From the NCBI GenBank assembly GCA_044222245.1, contig JBGANQ010000002.1:62001-126000 (forward strand): 64,000 bases of DNA, given 5' to 3'. This document shows, in pieces, positions 25,080 to 32,995 of this stretch. Position numbers and translations under genes: made by a program. The DNA is from CALFML01 sp044222245. GTDB lineage: Bacteria; Myxococcota_A; Polyangia; Palsa-1104; JAEUJZ01. The notes under the pieces were generated by a model, which saw nothing but the letters and a program-made list of their open reading frames with translations, did no database searches and was not told the DNA's origin. How positions within the stretch are numbered: the stretch's first letter is position 1; each line of letters begins with the position of its first letter.

Positions 25080-25806
25080 GCGCAAGCGTCCACCCTGCTT
25101 TTACGGCGCGTCTCCCAAGTAGAAACCACGGCGACCTGCGGCCCGAGCTCAACTGCTTCTTGTTTCGACGGTTTCCCCATGCGCTCTCTCTGCCTGGGGA
25201 ACGATTTGCTTACTTCCTCGACGGCACCCACCTTACTGCCCTCAACGTAAAGTCCCGTCGCTGAACCCCGTTGAATCGTTCCGTACAACCGCGTGAAGGC
25301 TTGCGGCCCCGACGGTGAAAATCTCAGGAACGATTCAGCGGGCGCCCCGCCGCCTTAGTGGACGGCCAAGCCCTAGTAGCTGCCCCCCCTGCAGAAAACC
25401 ACCCGATATCCCGGGGAACTGGACTAGTGTTCTCTGTTGCCCGACAGCCGACGGTATAAGCCAAGGTCAGCTACTTCAGAACTCTCATCGCTGCCCAGCG
25501 GCTGCCCAGCGAGTCTCCATCGCTGCCCGGTGCGCCACCCAGCGTCGCCACCGCTGCTGCTGAAGACAGCGGTGGCTCTGGGGCTACACAAGGTGGTTCT
25601 CGTCTGAGTCCGGCTGAATCGCAGCTTGGCAGCGAAATTGTTTCGGGATCTGGCTGACCGCTGCTGACGCGGGGTTCATGGACCGCCGCGGGCGAGCCTT
25701 TTTACCATGCCTGTGCTAGCTTGCCGCCGATTCATGGGCGCGTTGAGCAGTCAGCCGCCCCATATACCTCTATCTCCCTACGCATTGCTCATTTCTGGAG
25801 TTTGCC
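25080..25806. other. gene-free stretch before the barrel-toxin gene
   Basis: No convincing frame. It holds the 16-bp inverted repeat at 25267-25342 and a short imperfect direct repeat of CTGCCCAGCG near 25490-25510. The promoter of the barrel-toxin gene should lie near the 3' end, but no sigma-70 boxes stand out. Confidence 0.5.
25267..25342. repeat. 16-bp inverted repeat with 44-bp spacer
   Basis: CCCGTTGAATCGTTCC (25267-25282) and GGAACGATTCAGCGGG (25327-25342) are reverse complements at 15 of 16 positions. It could be a remnant of a small transposable element or a protein-binding site. It stands 465 bases upstream of the barrel-toxin gene. Confidence 0.7.
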
Positions 25807-28167
25807 ATGTCTCGCTTGACTCCCTGGGCCCGTCCTTGTGTTCGCGTTACCGTGTTGATGCTTGGTTTCCTGTTTGTCTGGCCCCACCTCGCAACCGCGC
25901 AACAAGTCCGGCCCGAGCCGGGGCGGCTCCCCAGCCCCAACCCGCTGTGCGATGGTTCCGCGGTCCACTGCCTGGATATCGACGATCTGGCCGCGCATGC
26001 CTTCGCACATGTGCAGGTGCTGCCGCGCACCGACCAGCGGGACACCTCCGTCGTCCTGCCGCTGGGCGTCGCGCTGGGCCTGTTTGGCCGCGTGGCCGGC
26101 AGTGTCTCCACCCAGTTCATGTTCGGGACGGGAGGCGACAGCGGCTCCCAGCAGTTCGGCCCGCTGCGGCTCGACCTGACGGTGCGCCTGTGGCCGCTGC
26201 TGCCCCTCTGGTCTTCAGGCGGTGGAGCGGAGGCTACCGAAGCCGGACAATCGTATTATAGCCCTCCCCGGGGCCTGCAGCTGGGCCTGGATTATGAGCA
26301 CGAGGTCAGGGTGTGGAAATTCGACGGCACCAACTCGCTCGGCCTGCTGACGGATCTGGCGGCGCTGCGTCTGCTGGCTAGCCGAATGCTCGGCCCCGTC
26401 CAGCTGTCCGCCAGCCTGGGCGCGCTTTATGACTGGCATGGGCTGTTCGCCACCGGGGAAGCGGCGGCGCAGGTCGGGCTGTTTCTGCCGGGTTTTCGAG
26501 CGCTCAAGATCTACGTCGAAGCTCTGGGCCGTGGCGTCCCGACCTACGTGCAGAAGGACGCGCTACCGCCGGAGGTCATGAGCCAAGCGGCGATTCATCC
26601 GCAAAGCCTGCTGGGCCTGGGACTGAGTTTTCGTCCCCGCGCGCGGGTGGACTTGGGCGTATCGGTGCAGCGCGGTTTTGGCGGTCTTGCGCCGTGGGCT
26701 GTTACGGTCCAGTTCCTGACTCTGAGCCTCGGCAAGACCTACGAGCACCGCGCTGCAACCCCGGTCGTCCAGCTGGCTGCCGATGCCGCTGTGGAGACCG
26801 CGCGTGCGATCCATGAGTACATAAAGAGCCTGCCCATCGACCCCGTTCTCGATGAGCGCTGCATGCTGTGGGATGACGACGGCGATTTGCTGGTGCAGCA
26901 GCCGCTGGGCACGCGCACGCCGGATGGAAAGTACTGCCTGGTGGAAGGAGAGAAGCTCCCCATCGGGGAGAACTGGTGGCGCGACCGCAAAAAGAGCGTG
27001 ATCTGCCATGACAAGACGCTCACGGACTGCCTAATGTACCGCCGTCCTTCTGAGCACGGCTATCGCGTGCTGCACCGCCCATGGGTCGGGGACGACTGCG
27101 TGCTGCGCGAGAACGTCTACGATCCTGAGGCCCCTGCCCGGCAGCAAGGGCAGACGCATCGCACCGTCGAGCTGGCGGTCATCGGTGCGCTCACCAAGGA
27201 CAAGACCGGCTGCACGGACCCGAGCGGATACGTACGCCCGATCGGGACGCAGTATTATCGAGAGCACGGCCATCTGTGGATCTGCGCCGCGCCACGCACC
27301 GAAGAACAGCGGGACAGCTGCTTCCTGGCTCTGGCGGAGCTACCGCAGAAGATGCACAACCAGACCACGCCCGTTGGGCGCATCGCGCGGGCCCTGGATC
27401 ATGGGGCGGCAAGAAAAGCGCTGGCGATTGAAAAGCTTCCGAATCAGCTCGTAGACACCGCCGACGGGGTAGCGCAAGGCCGAATCACCGCTGGCACGGT
27501 AGTCGGCGCAATCGAAGCCAAGGCCAGAGACATCGCCGAGCACGCGAGCATTGATGCCGCTAAAGGCTGGATCAAAGGCAAACTCCAGGGCGCCCGGGAG
27601 TGGGCAAGCAAGCCACCAATCGAGCAAGGAGAGGACTTGGCCGAGAAGGTCGGCGATGCGATGATTCCGCATCCGGTGACCATCGGCGCAACCGTCATGA
27701 CTGGCGGCCTTGGTCGCGGGGTCGTAGGCGCCGCAGGTGAGCTTGAAGAAGCTGCCAGGGTGGGAAAGATCGTTGGCAAAGCCGAACGGAAGGCGGCAGG
27801 AGCTGCCATCGCTGAGGCCTCTACGGCGAGAGCGGGGCTGTCGGTACTTAGCGATGTAGAGAAAGACGCACTCATCGGGGCAGCGACCCAGCGTTTCAAA
27901 GACACTGCCTTGACGCACGCCGGGCGGGCATTGACAAAGCATCCAGAGGTCGTTGGCCTGACAAAAGAGACCTTACGGCAGACGCTTCGTACCCCAGAGG
28001 CGCTCAATGCTGCTGCCGAGGAGGCCCTGAGCGGGATGTTGCGGAGTGGTACCGCAGTTAGATCGACTACGGGAAGATTCGGCCATGTCGTCGAAGTCAC
28101 AGGGCCAAATGGATTTGGCGCGCGATTCTCGGCTGGAGGAGAGTTCATCGGATTCCTGAACCCATGA
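25807..28167 (+). CDS. secreted beta-barrel protein with C-terminal polymorphic-toxin-like domain
   Basis: 786 aa. Residues 1-31 are a Sec signal peptide (LMLGFLFVWPHLATA). About 60-330 alternate as membrane beta-strands do (LQLGLDYEHEVRVW, VQLSASLGALYDWHG, ALKIYVEALGRGV, SLLGLGLSFRPRARVDLGVS, AVTVQFLTLSLG), suggesting an outer-membrane barrel. About 335-530 is a Cys-containing, presumably disulphide-linked region. About 530-690 is an Ala/Gly-rich helical segment like the pre-toxin parts of CDI/Rhs proteins. The last 95 residues (DTALTHAGRALTKH, TGRFGHVVEVTGPNGFG, AGGEFIGFLNP) resemble RNase-type C-terminal toxin domains of polymorphic toxins; I cannot name the family. TGGAG precedes the ATG. 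A small gene follows 38 bases later, as for a toxin/immunity pair. The barrel-plus-toxin fusion is unusual. Confidence 0.72.
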   Translation: MSRLTPWARPCVRVTVLMLGFLFVWPHLATAQQVRPEPGRLPSPNPLCDGSAVHCLDIDDLAAHAFAHVQVLPRTDQRDTSVVLPLGVALGLFGRVAGSVSTQFMFGTGGDSGSQQFGPLRLDLTVRLWPLLPLWSSGGGAEATEAGQSYYSPPRGLQLGLDYEHEVRVWKFDGTNSLGLLTDLAALRLLASRMLGPVQLSASLGALYDWHGLFATGEAAAQVGLFLPGFRALKIYVEALGRGVPTYVQKDALPPEVMSQAAIHPQSLLGLGLSFRPRARVDLGVSVQRGFGGLAPWAVTVQFLTLSLGKTYEHRAATPVVQLAADAAVETARAIHEYIKSLPIDPVLDERCMLWDDDGDLLVQQPLGTRTPDGKYCLVEGEKLPIGENWWRDRKKSVICHDKTLTDCLMYRRPSEHGYRVLHRPWVGDDCVLRENVYDPEAPARQQGQTHRTVELAVIGALTKDKTGCTDPSGYVRPIGTQYYREHGHLWICAAPRTEEQRDSCFLALAELPQKMHNQTTPVGRIARALDHGAARKALAIEKLPNQLVDTADGVAQGRITAGTVVGAIEAKARDIAEHASIDAAKGWIKGKLQGAREWASKPPIEQGEDLAEKVGDAMIPHPVTIGATVMTGGLGRGVVGAAGELEEAARVGKIVGKAERKAAGAAIAEASTARAGLSVLSDVEKDALIGAATQRFKDTALTHAGRALTKHPEVVGLTKETLRQTLRTPEALNAAAEEALSGMLRSGTAVRSTTGRFGHVVEVTGPNGFGARFSAGGEFIGFLNP

Positions 28168-28205
28168 GTGTTTCCGCAAAATCCTAGGCTGGCAGGAGAG
28201 AGATA

Positions 28206-28436
28206 ATGAAACCTGGAACCTTTAGCTTACGTAAGACGTCCGACGTTAATCAGGACTATCCAATCTATGAGATCGTGGACGAACATAGGAGCGTCCTGCT
28301 GGACGTTACCAAGACCGATGCTGGCGTTTATGAGGTTTGCATCCTCGACAATCAAGGAGAGGGGCGCGTCGTAGCGCTGAACGTGTTGCTGGAGCTAATT
28401 CAAGAGGCGCAGCGACGATTGGAGCAGGACGAATAG
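28206..28436 (+). CDS. probable immunity protein for the barrel-toxin
   Basis: 76 aa, acidic, no signal peptide: YPIYEIVDEHRSVLLDVTKT, then DAGVYEVCILDNQGEGRVVA, ending in a helix ELIQEAQRRLEQDE. Short acidic alpha-beta proteins directly behind a C-terminal toxin domain are typical cytosolic immunity proteins. AGGAGAGAG stands about six bases before the ATG, a better ribosome site than the toxin has, as expected if the antidote must be abundant. Function is inferred from position, size and charge only. Confidence 0.65.
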   Translation: MKPGTFSLRKTSDVNQDYPIYEIVDEHRSVLLDVTKTDAGVYEVCILDNQGEGRVVALNVLLELIQEAQRRLEQDE

Positions 28437-28651
28437 AGACTTGGTCCAGCTGAGCAACGTGGCAGTGAACTCGACTACCAGAGATAGATTAGGCAGCGAG
28501 GTGCGTGCCTGCCAAGGCGCAAATTTTCGCGCATCCATAGCTCCCCAGCACCTAAAAATCTTGGTCGTCTCGCCGCTGGCTCCGCGGCGGAATCGCGCCT
28601 TGAGTGGACGAGCGTCGGCAAGCGCGACAGGCGCATTCAGACCAAATGTTG

Positions 28652-29600
28652 CTAAGCGAACTCCACCATCAGCCCCTGCGTAGTCTTCCTCATCCGGTCG
28701 ATGCGGCGCCGGGCGATCTTCAGCAGATACCGCTCGGTCTCCACGTCGAGCAGGAAGCCGACGATGCGCCACTTGGGATGCCGGTCCTTCTGCCAGTTAT
28801 GCGGGTGATTGACGTACTGCCAGCGGTGCGCCAGGGCGGCGGCGCAGGCTTGCTCGTCCAGGGTCTGCTCGGGGTCGAATCGGCGGGCTCTCTCGGTCTT
28901 CTTGCGCGTCTCCTGCCAGTGGCCGAGGCGATCCTCGACCACCACGTCTTCGCGCTTGAGCTGGATGAGCGGGTCTTTGGTGAGGTCGTAGCCAGCGGTA
29001 GCGGCGTGCTCCAGGTACTGGCCGGGGCCATCAGCTTGAGGATGCGCGCGGAGAGCAGCTCGCGCTCGGCGATAGCCTCGTCCCGGTGGACGCGCACTTC
29101 GCGAAGCTCGGCGGCGAGCAGCTCGTCGTGCCGCCCCTGCAGCATCGCGGCGAGGTCGTAGTCGGCTGCGGCCTGACGCTGGTGAGCCACGGCGCCGAGC
29201 TCGAGGGTGAGCTGCTCGACGCGCTGTTCTGCGGCGCTGCGGCGGGCTTTCTCGGCCCGCAGGCTGCGCGAGTCCGACTCGGCGACGAGGTGGGTTTCCT
29301 TGTGGGCGGTCTCCACGGCGGCGAAGTTCAAGCGCTGTTGCTTCAGCTCGTCGGTGCGCTCGGCCAGTACACGCTCGGCCTTGTCGGCGCGGTCGCGCTG
29401 CTCAGCGAGGTCCGAGGCCGCGCGCTTCAGGAGTCGCTGCGCCTCTGCTTCGGCGGCCTCGGACTTGTCGAGCCTGCCAGCAGGCCGACGCGCGCAACAA
29501 GCCACGCCACGTCGTGCTCCTCGGAGTCAAGCCCGACGAGGTCCCCGAGGGTATCCAGCGCGCTGTCGTTATCGTACAGGCCATCGCCCCAGGTACCCAT
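28652..29600 (-). pseudogene. decayed DUF4259/coiled-coil gene with at least two frameshifts
   Basis: Three frames must be joined. From the ATG at 29600, MGTWGDGLYDNDSALD and LGDLVGLDSEEHDVAWLV is the start of a DUF4259 protein; this frame stops at 29427. A second frame takes over near 29480 (RLDKSEAAEAEAQRLLK, DRADKAERVLAERTDELKQQ) as a long coiled coil to about 29020. The third frame continues from there (QYLEHAATAGYDLTKDPLI, GHWQETRKKTERARRFDP, RHPKWRIVGFLLDVETERYL) to the stop at 28652. The shift at about 29020 falls in a run of four C/G. I cannot tell whether DUF4259 and the coiled coil were one gene or two. Sequencing errors are a possible alternative. Confidence 0.55.
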
Positions 29601-29749
29601 ACTTTGATTATAGCGCAGAGAGGCATCGCAACATAGCGCGAGCCGCGGCGATTGCTTGCCTGGACAAGCCCTCAGTCAAGTCTGGGCACTGGCGTTCGGT
29701 TCAGACTTGGTGGAAGGCGAGGGCAAAGCCGCCGTCATCAGCATTGCTC

Positions 29750-30421
29750 TCAGAACCCATTCTCACTGACATGCTCATGGCGCGCTTCGTAGTAGCGCTC
29801 AAACCGCCCCTTGAGCAGCTGCTGCACCTGCGCGGGCCACCAGCGCGCATGCCCCTTGGGCGTCGCATAACCCGCCTCCACCAGCATCTTCGCCAGAGTT
29901 GGGAACCCCGGACGCTCGAATGGCTCGCCTGGGTGCTCTCTGCGGTGCGTCCGCTCCATGAGATCGAGCAAGTTCTCCAGGTACCGCCGCGGGCCCACCA
30001 CCGTCGTCGCAGCAGTCCGGCGTAGGAGGTGACCAACGTTGAAAACGGTGAACTTTCTCCCCTTGAGCGGCACCCAATTCTGTTCATTCAGGATGTGAGC
30101 GATTTGCTCGACGGTGTGGCCATGACTCCGCAGCTCGAGGATGCGCTGCTTGACCTCTTGGTCGGTGTGCGGGCGCTGGTTGACAGGCCGCGGCGAGATC
30201 CAGCGCAGACGCAGCTTCAGGTTGTAGACAAGGCTCTTGGTCCACTGCTCACCCTGCGGAGGGTTTATCCCTTCGGCGTTGAGTCGGTCCGCGATCTCAG
30301 TGAGCCCGCGGCGCTCAACGGTCCACTGCTGAATCCTTGCCAGCACGGCCTGCTCGTGAGGCTCATCGACCAGCACCCGAAACCGCGGGTTGTCTGGCGC
30401 GGGCACGGCGAGCTTGCCGTA
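29750..30421 (-). pseudogene. serine recombinase, C-terminal DNA-binding half (inverted)
   Basis: Reading leftward from 30421: YGKLAVPAPDN, VLVDEPHEQAVLARIQQW, GLTEIADRLNAEGINPP, GEQWTKSLVYNL. This is the Recombinase domain that follows the catalytic domain in large serine recombinases, then a region with HTVEQIAHILNEQNWVP and a C-terminal WWPAQVQQLLKGRFERYY. It has no start of its own beyond the junction. Joined to the catalytic half at 22920 it would give ...GKVP-YGK... and a protein of about 410 aa, normal for the family. Its other neighbour at the junction is a truncated methyltransferase. Confidence 0.75.
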
Positions 30422-31337
30422 CCTGGACCACAAGAGCGCCCTGAACTGGTATGGCCTCTCGAATCAGTCGCGCTACGCAGCGGCGTTCCGAGCGAACATG
30501 CCGCTCGACGCGATGGCGCGGCGGATCTTGGAGACAACGGGCAGCGCCGGTCTGGATGTCATCGCGCTCGGGGCGGGCGACGGAAAGCAGGAGGTCCGGC
30601 TGACTCAGCACCTACTTGATCGCCTGGAGCAGGCCAAGCGGATGCGCCGGCCCGACGTGAAACTCTATCTGCTGGACATCAGTCAGCCCTTGCTCAGCGT
30701 CGCCTACAAGTACGCCGCCGACACCATCGGCCACCGCCCCGGCGTATTCCTCTGCGCCATTCAGGGAAACTTCCATCACCTGCCGCAGTATACCCAGCTT
30801 CACTACACCCCCGAGCGCGCCCACCGCCGCCGCATCATCTGCATGGTCGGAAATACCATCGGCAACCTGGACAACGAACACCGCTTTTTCACCCACAGCC
30901 TGCTCGGCTTTGCGCCGGGCGATCTGCTCCTTGTCCACATCCAGATGGTACACGCCCCGGCCGACCGCCCCGACGAAGTGAAGCGCCATGAGCCGGCCCT
31001 GACGGGCGGACTGCCCGCCGCCCATGCCGAGTGGCTCAGCGGGCCGCTGTGGCGCTACTGTCAAGACGTTGCCGACGTGCAGTTCAACCTCGTCCTCGAC
31101 ACGCATTGCCTTGTCCCGGGAAGCTATGGCATCGACGCCGTAGCGACTGTCAAGACGCATAGCGACCGAGAGAAGCGCTTCTCGGTGTTTCGCTTCAAGC
31201 GCTACGACTCTACCCGCTTCGCCGAGTTCCTGCGCTCGCTGGGTTGGGAGCTCCTGTCCGAGGCTCCCTTTGGCGCGGAATCGGCCGCTCCCGTCGACAC
31301 GCTGCTCCTGTTTCGCAAGCTTCCCGAGAAGAATTAG
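30420..31337 (+). pseudogene. EgtD-like SAM methyltransferase, N-terminally truncated
   Basis: About 305 codons homologous to residues 215-508 of the intact HTH-methyltransferase at 43205: YLDHKSALNWYGLSNQS versus YLDHQSAAAYMAMCQQS, GLDVIALGAGDGKQEVRL, YLLDISQPLLSVAYKYAADT, CMVGNTIGNLDNEHRFF, HSLLGFAPGDLLLVHIQM, LDTHCLVPGSYGIDAVATVK. SAM motifs are intact. The N-terminal regulatory and HTH part is missing, and homology begins exactly at the junction with the recombinase half. A TTG at 30390 could start translation inside recombinase DNA, but this looks like a fragment. Confidence 0.75.
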
Positions 31338-31409
31338 CCGAGTCCCAAGCGCCGCCGCGAAGCATGTCGGCAGCGGTGTGCCCATGTCGGCACCGGCTGC
31401 CGATCATTT

Positions 31410-31638
31410 ATTTAGGAATTCATTTTCGCCTAAATATTTTCAGCAAATCCAAGTGTGCGTGATCACTTGGCAAAATTTATAAATATTTAGCCCTCCATTT
31501 AGCCCTCCATTTAGCCCTCCATTTAGCCCTCCATTTAGCCCGTGCCGATGGGTGGATAGCCGCCGAATGTTCCGTAACCACAGAACAAGACTGATAGATC
31601 ATTTAGGGGATTTACAGGGCATTTAGGCTTCATTTAGG
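31410..31638. repeat. ATTTAG iteron-like cluster with four tandem 12-mers
   Basis: ATTTAGCCCTCC is repeated exactly four times (31485-31532), with a fifth partial copy (31533-31541). ATTTAGG occurs again at 31410, 31601, 31621 and 31632, and once inverted (CCTAAAT, 31429-31435). Spacing of the tandem part is 12 bases, close to one helical turn. Confidence 0.85.
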
Positions 31639-31707
31639 AACGGCTTGGAATTTCTGCCCTTTTTGCACCCTGGCAGTCGAGACCGACCGATGCCAAAGCC
31701 CCGGCCC

Positions 31708-31731
31708 GTCTTTGGTCCAAAGACCAAAGAC
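31708..31731. terminator. perfect 10-bp hairpin, terminator or operator
   Basis: GTCTTTGGTC, loop CAAA, GACCAAAGAC, then AGTAATTTT. The T-rich tail would suit a weak plus-strand terminator; the symmetry would also suit an operator for the small gene at 31848. Confidence 0.5.
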
Positions 31732-31847
31732 AGTAATTTTGCTTTGTGCTCAGTTTTGGACCTGCATGCTCTTTAGGAGTGTCTTACCTTCCTAATTAAC
31801 AAATCGATACGGAAGCGATGCAGCTTCGTAGCGGTAGGGGGGAAGAC

Positions 31848-32207
31848 ATGTTTGGTATCACGATACCGCCTGGCGTCGATCAGGTCCGGATTATCGCCTT
31901 GAATGGCAAAAAGGGTAAGCCTCCCTGCTTATGGGAAGGCATTCCCTCTGTCGAGCAGGCGCGCATTGAAGAGTGCATCGGCAGCGACCGGCGCCTCATT
32001 CAGTGGCTGCAGCGCAACGGCATGATCGACAACGGGGTACCCTTCGGTGACAAATTCAACAGCAATCTTCTGCGCGTCCCCCATGTGTTCCCGAGTAGTA
32101 GCATCTGGCCCGCCTGTCGTCGGAGATTGGTTACTCCTGCCTTGGCGACAGCGAGGACGGGGCTGTCGAGACAATTGCAACACTCGTCCCGTAGCCGACG
32201 GGGATGA
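31848..32207 (+). CDS. hypothetical small protein
   Basis: 119 aa from an ATG with GGGGGAAG about five bases upstream. The first 80 residues look like protein (TIPPGVDQVRIIALNGKKGK, EQARIEECIGSDRRLIQWLQ, NGMIDNGVPFGDKF). The rest is Arg/Ser-rich and may be read-through of a frame that has lost its stop. No family recognised, no signal peptide. Its place beside the ATTTAG repeats makes a link with them possible but unproven. Confidence 0.35.
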   Translation: MFGITIPPGVDQVRIIALNGKKGKPPCLWEGIPSVEQARIEECIGSDRRLIQWLQRNGMIDNGVPFGDKFNSNLLRVPHVFPSSSIWPACRRRLVTPALATARTGLSRQLQHSSRSRRG

Positions 32208-32650
32208 CACCGGAAGGATGCGTGCTGTCACGTTGAGGGCAACGCGGAGGAGAGCCACGAGGCTTGGTCAATGGGTCAATGACGCTGCCTCGACAGGGCG
32301 CCAAGCGCTAGGTCACCATCGGCCGCGGAGCTAATTTTACAGGCCGGCAAGATGATCATCGGAACGCATGCGCAGTTCATTATGTGGCATGACGGGTTGA
32401 GCTTAATCGCTATCCACGACCTCCCAGCATCCCGCACACCCAACCGGGCGTGCTGGGAGGTCCAGCGCGTCCGGCAATTCGTCCGCAGGCCACTCTATCT
32501 CCACGCCTCTTTCCGACGTTGGCGGCCATCGATCGTTCCGCAAAAGTGCCCCTCGGACGCACTCTTGTTCCGCGGAAAGGCGTCGTTTCGAGCAGACCGC
32601 ATACGTGTGCGCACTTCCCGACTGAGAACGCACAAATCGTCACCAATCTC
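32208..32650. other. gene-free stretch at the right end of module 2
   Basis: No frame with coding character. It contains the 12-bp hairpin at 32418-32462 and leads into the 93-bp repeat of site C. Confidence 0.5.
32418..32462. repeat. perfect 12-bp inverted repeat, 21-base loop
   Basis: GACCTCCCAGCA (32418-32429) and TGCTGGGAGGTC (32451-32462), with CCCG/CGGG inside the loop able to extend the fold. It could be a terminator stem without T-run, or a recombination accessory site near the module end. Confidence 0.6.
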
Positions 32651-32743
32651 ACACGGGAACTCCTGCTCGGTCGCACCTGCATGCCGACTGAATTAAGCGC
32701 CGCCCCGTCGCTGAGAAAAAATCCCTTGACACGGACCTGAACG
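32651..32743. other. right junction (site C), attR-like
   Basis: Ungapped near-duplicate of 22221-22313 (80 of 93 identical). It ends in GACCTGAACG, which is also the first sequence of the resumed FG-GAP reading frame and is identical to 15834-15843. Confidence 0.8.
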
Positions 32744-32973
32744 GCGACGGCGTCGCCGACATGGTTGCGCTGGATGCCGGGTCCCTCAATGGCAACCTCC
32801 TTATCTTTGTGGGCGAGGGCAGGGGCCGCTTTGTCGCCAAGGCGCCGCTGTCGGTTCCGACGGGGGCGCTGGCGGCGGCGGTGGGCGACTGGGACGGGGA
32901 CGGGCGCCTCGATCTGGTGACGCTCAGCAATATGAACGACAGCCTGTGCGTGCTGCGCAATACTTCCCCATGA
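32734..32973 (+). pseudogene. FG-GAP protein, 3' part (remainder of the gene at 14562)
   Basis: 79 codons and a stop, with no start of their own: DLNGDGVADMVALDAGSLNG, a strand pair LLIFVGEGRGRFVAKAP, then a complete repeat with GDWDGDGRLDLV and the terminal LCVLRNTSP. The reading frame agrees with that of 14562-15843 when the GACCTGAACG cores are superposed, and the joined protein (503 aa) ends like the paralogue at 34578 (LTVLLNASR). The calcium loop that is split is restored exactly. Confidence 0.85.
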
Positions 32974-32995
32974 GCGTCGAGTCGGCGAAGAGGCC

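Larger units (their letters stand above)
31338..31847. other. AT-rich gene-free stretch with repeats
   Basis: Clearly AT-richer than anything else in the window. It holds the ATTTAG repeat cluster (31410-31638) and the 10-4-10 hairpin at 31708-31731. It could be an origin, partition or control region of the island. Confidence 0.6.
22314..32743. mobile_element. module 2: lower-GC accessory island with serine recombinase, TIR, toxin/immunity
   Basis: Bounded by sites B and C. It holds a serine recombinase at the left end in two pieces, a TIR protein, an HTH protein, a barrel-toxin with immunity protein, degraded coiled-coil and DUF4259 sequence, a truncated methyltransferase and an AT-rich repeat cluster. 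Base composition is visibly lower in G+C than either flank, most strongly in 23.3-25.1 kb and 31.4-31.9 kb. Broken genes suggest it no longer moves by itself. Confidence 0.75.

Noticed and set aside
25486..25530. Tandem repeat of CTGCCCAGCG
   Set aside because: Only two imperfect copies with irregular spacing; too little to call.
31485..31541. CRISPR array
   Set aside because: The 12-base units are directly adjacent with no spacers and no cas genes occur nearby.
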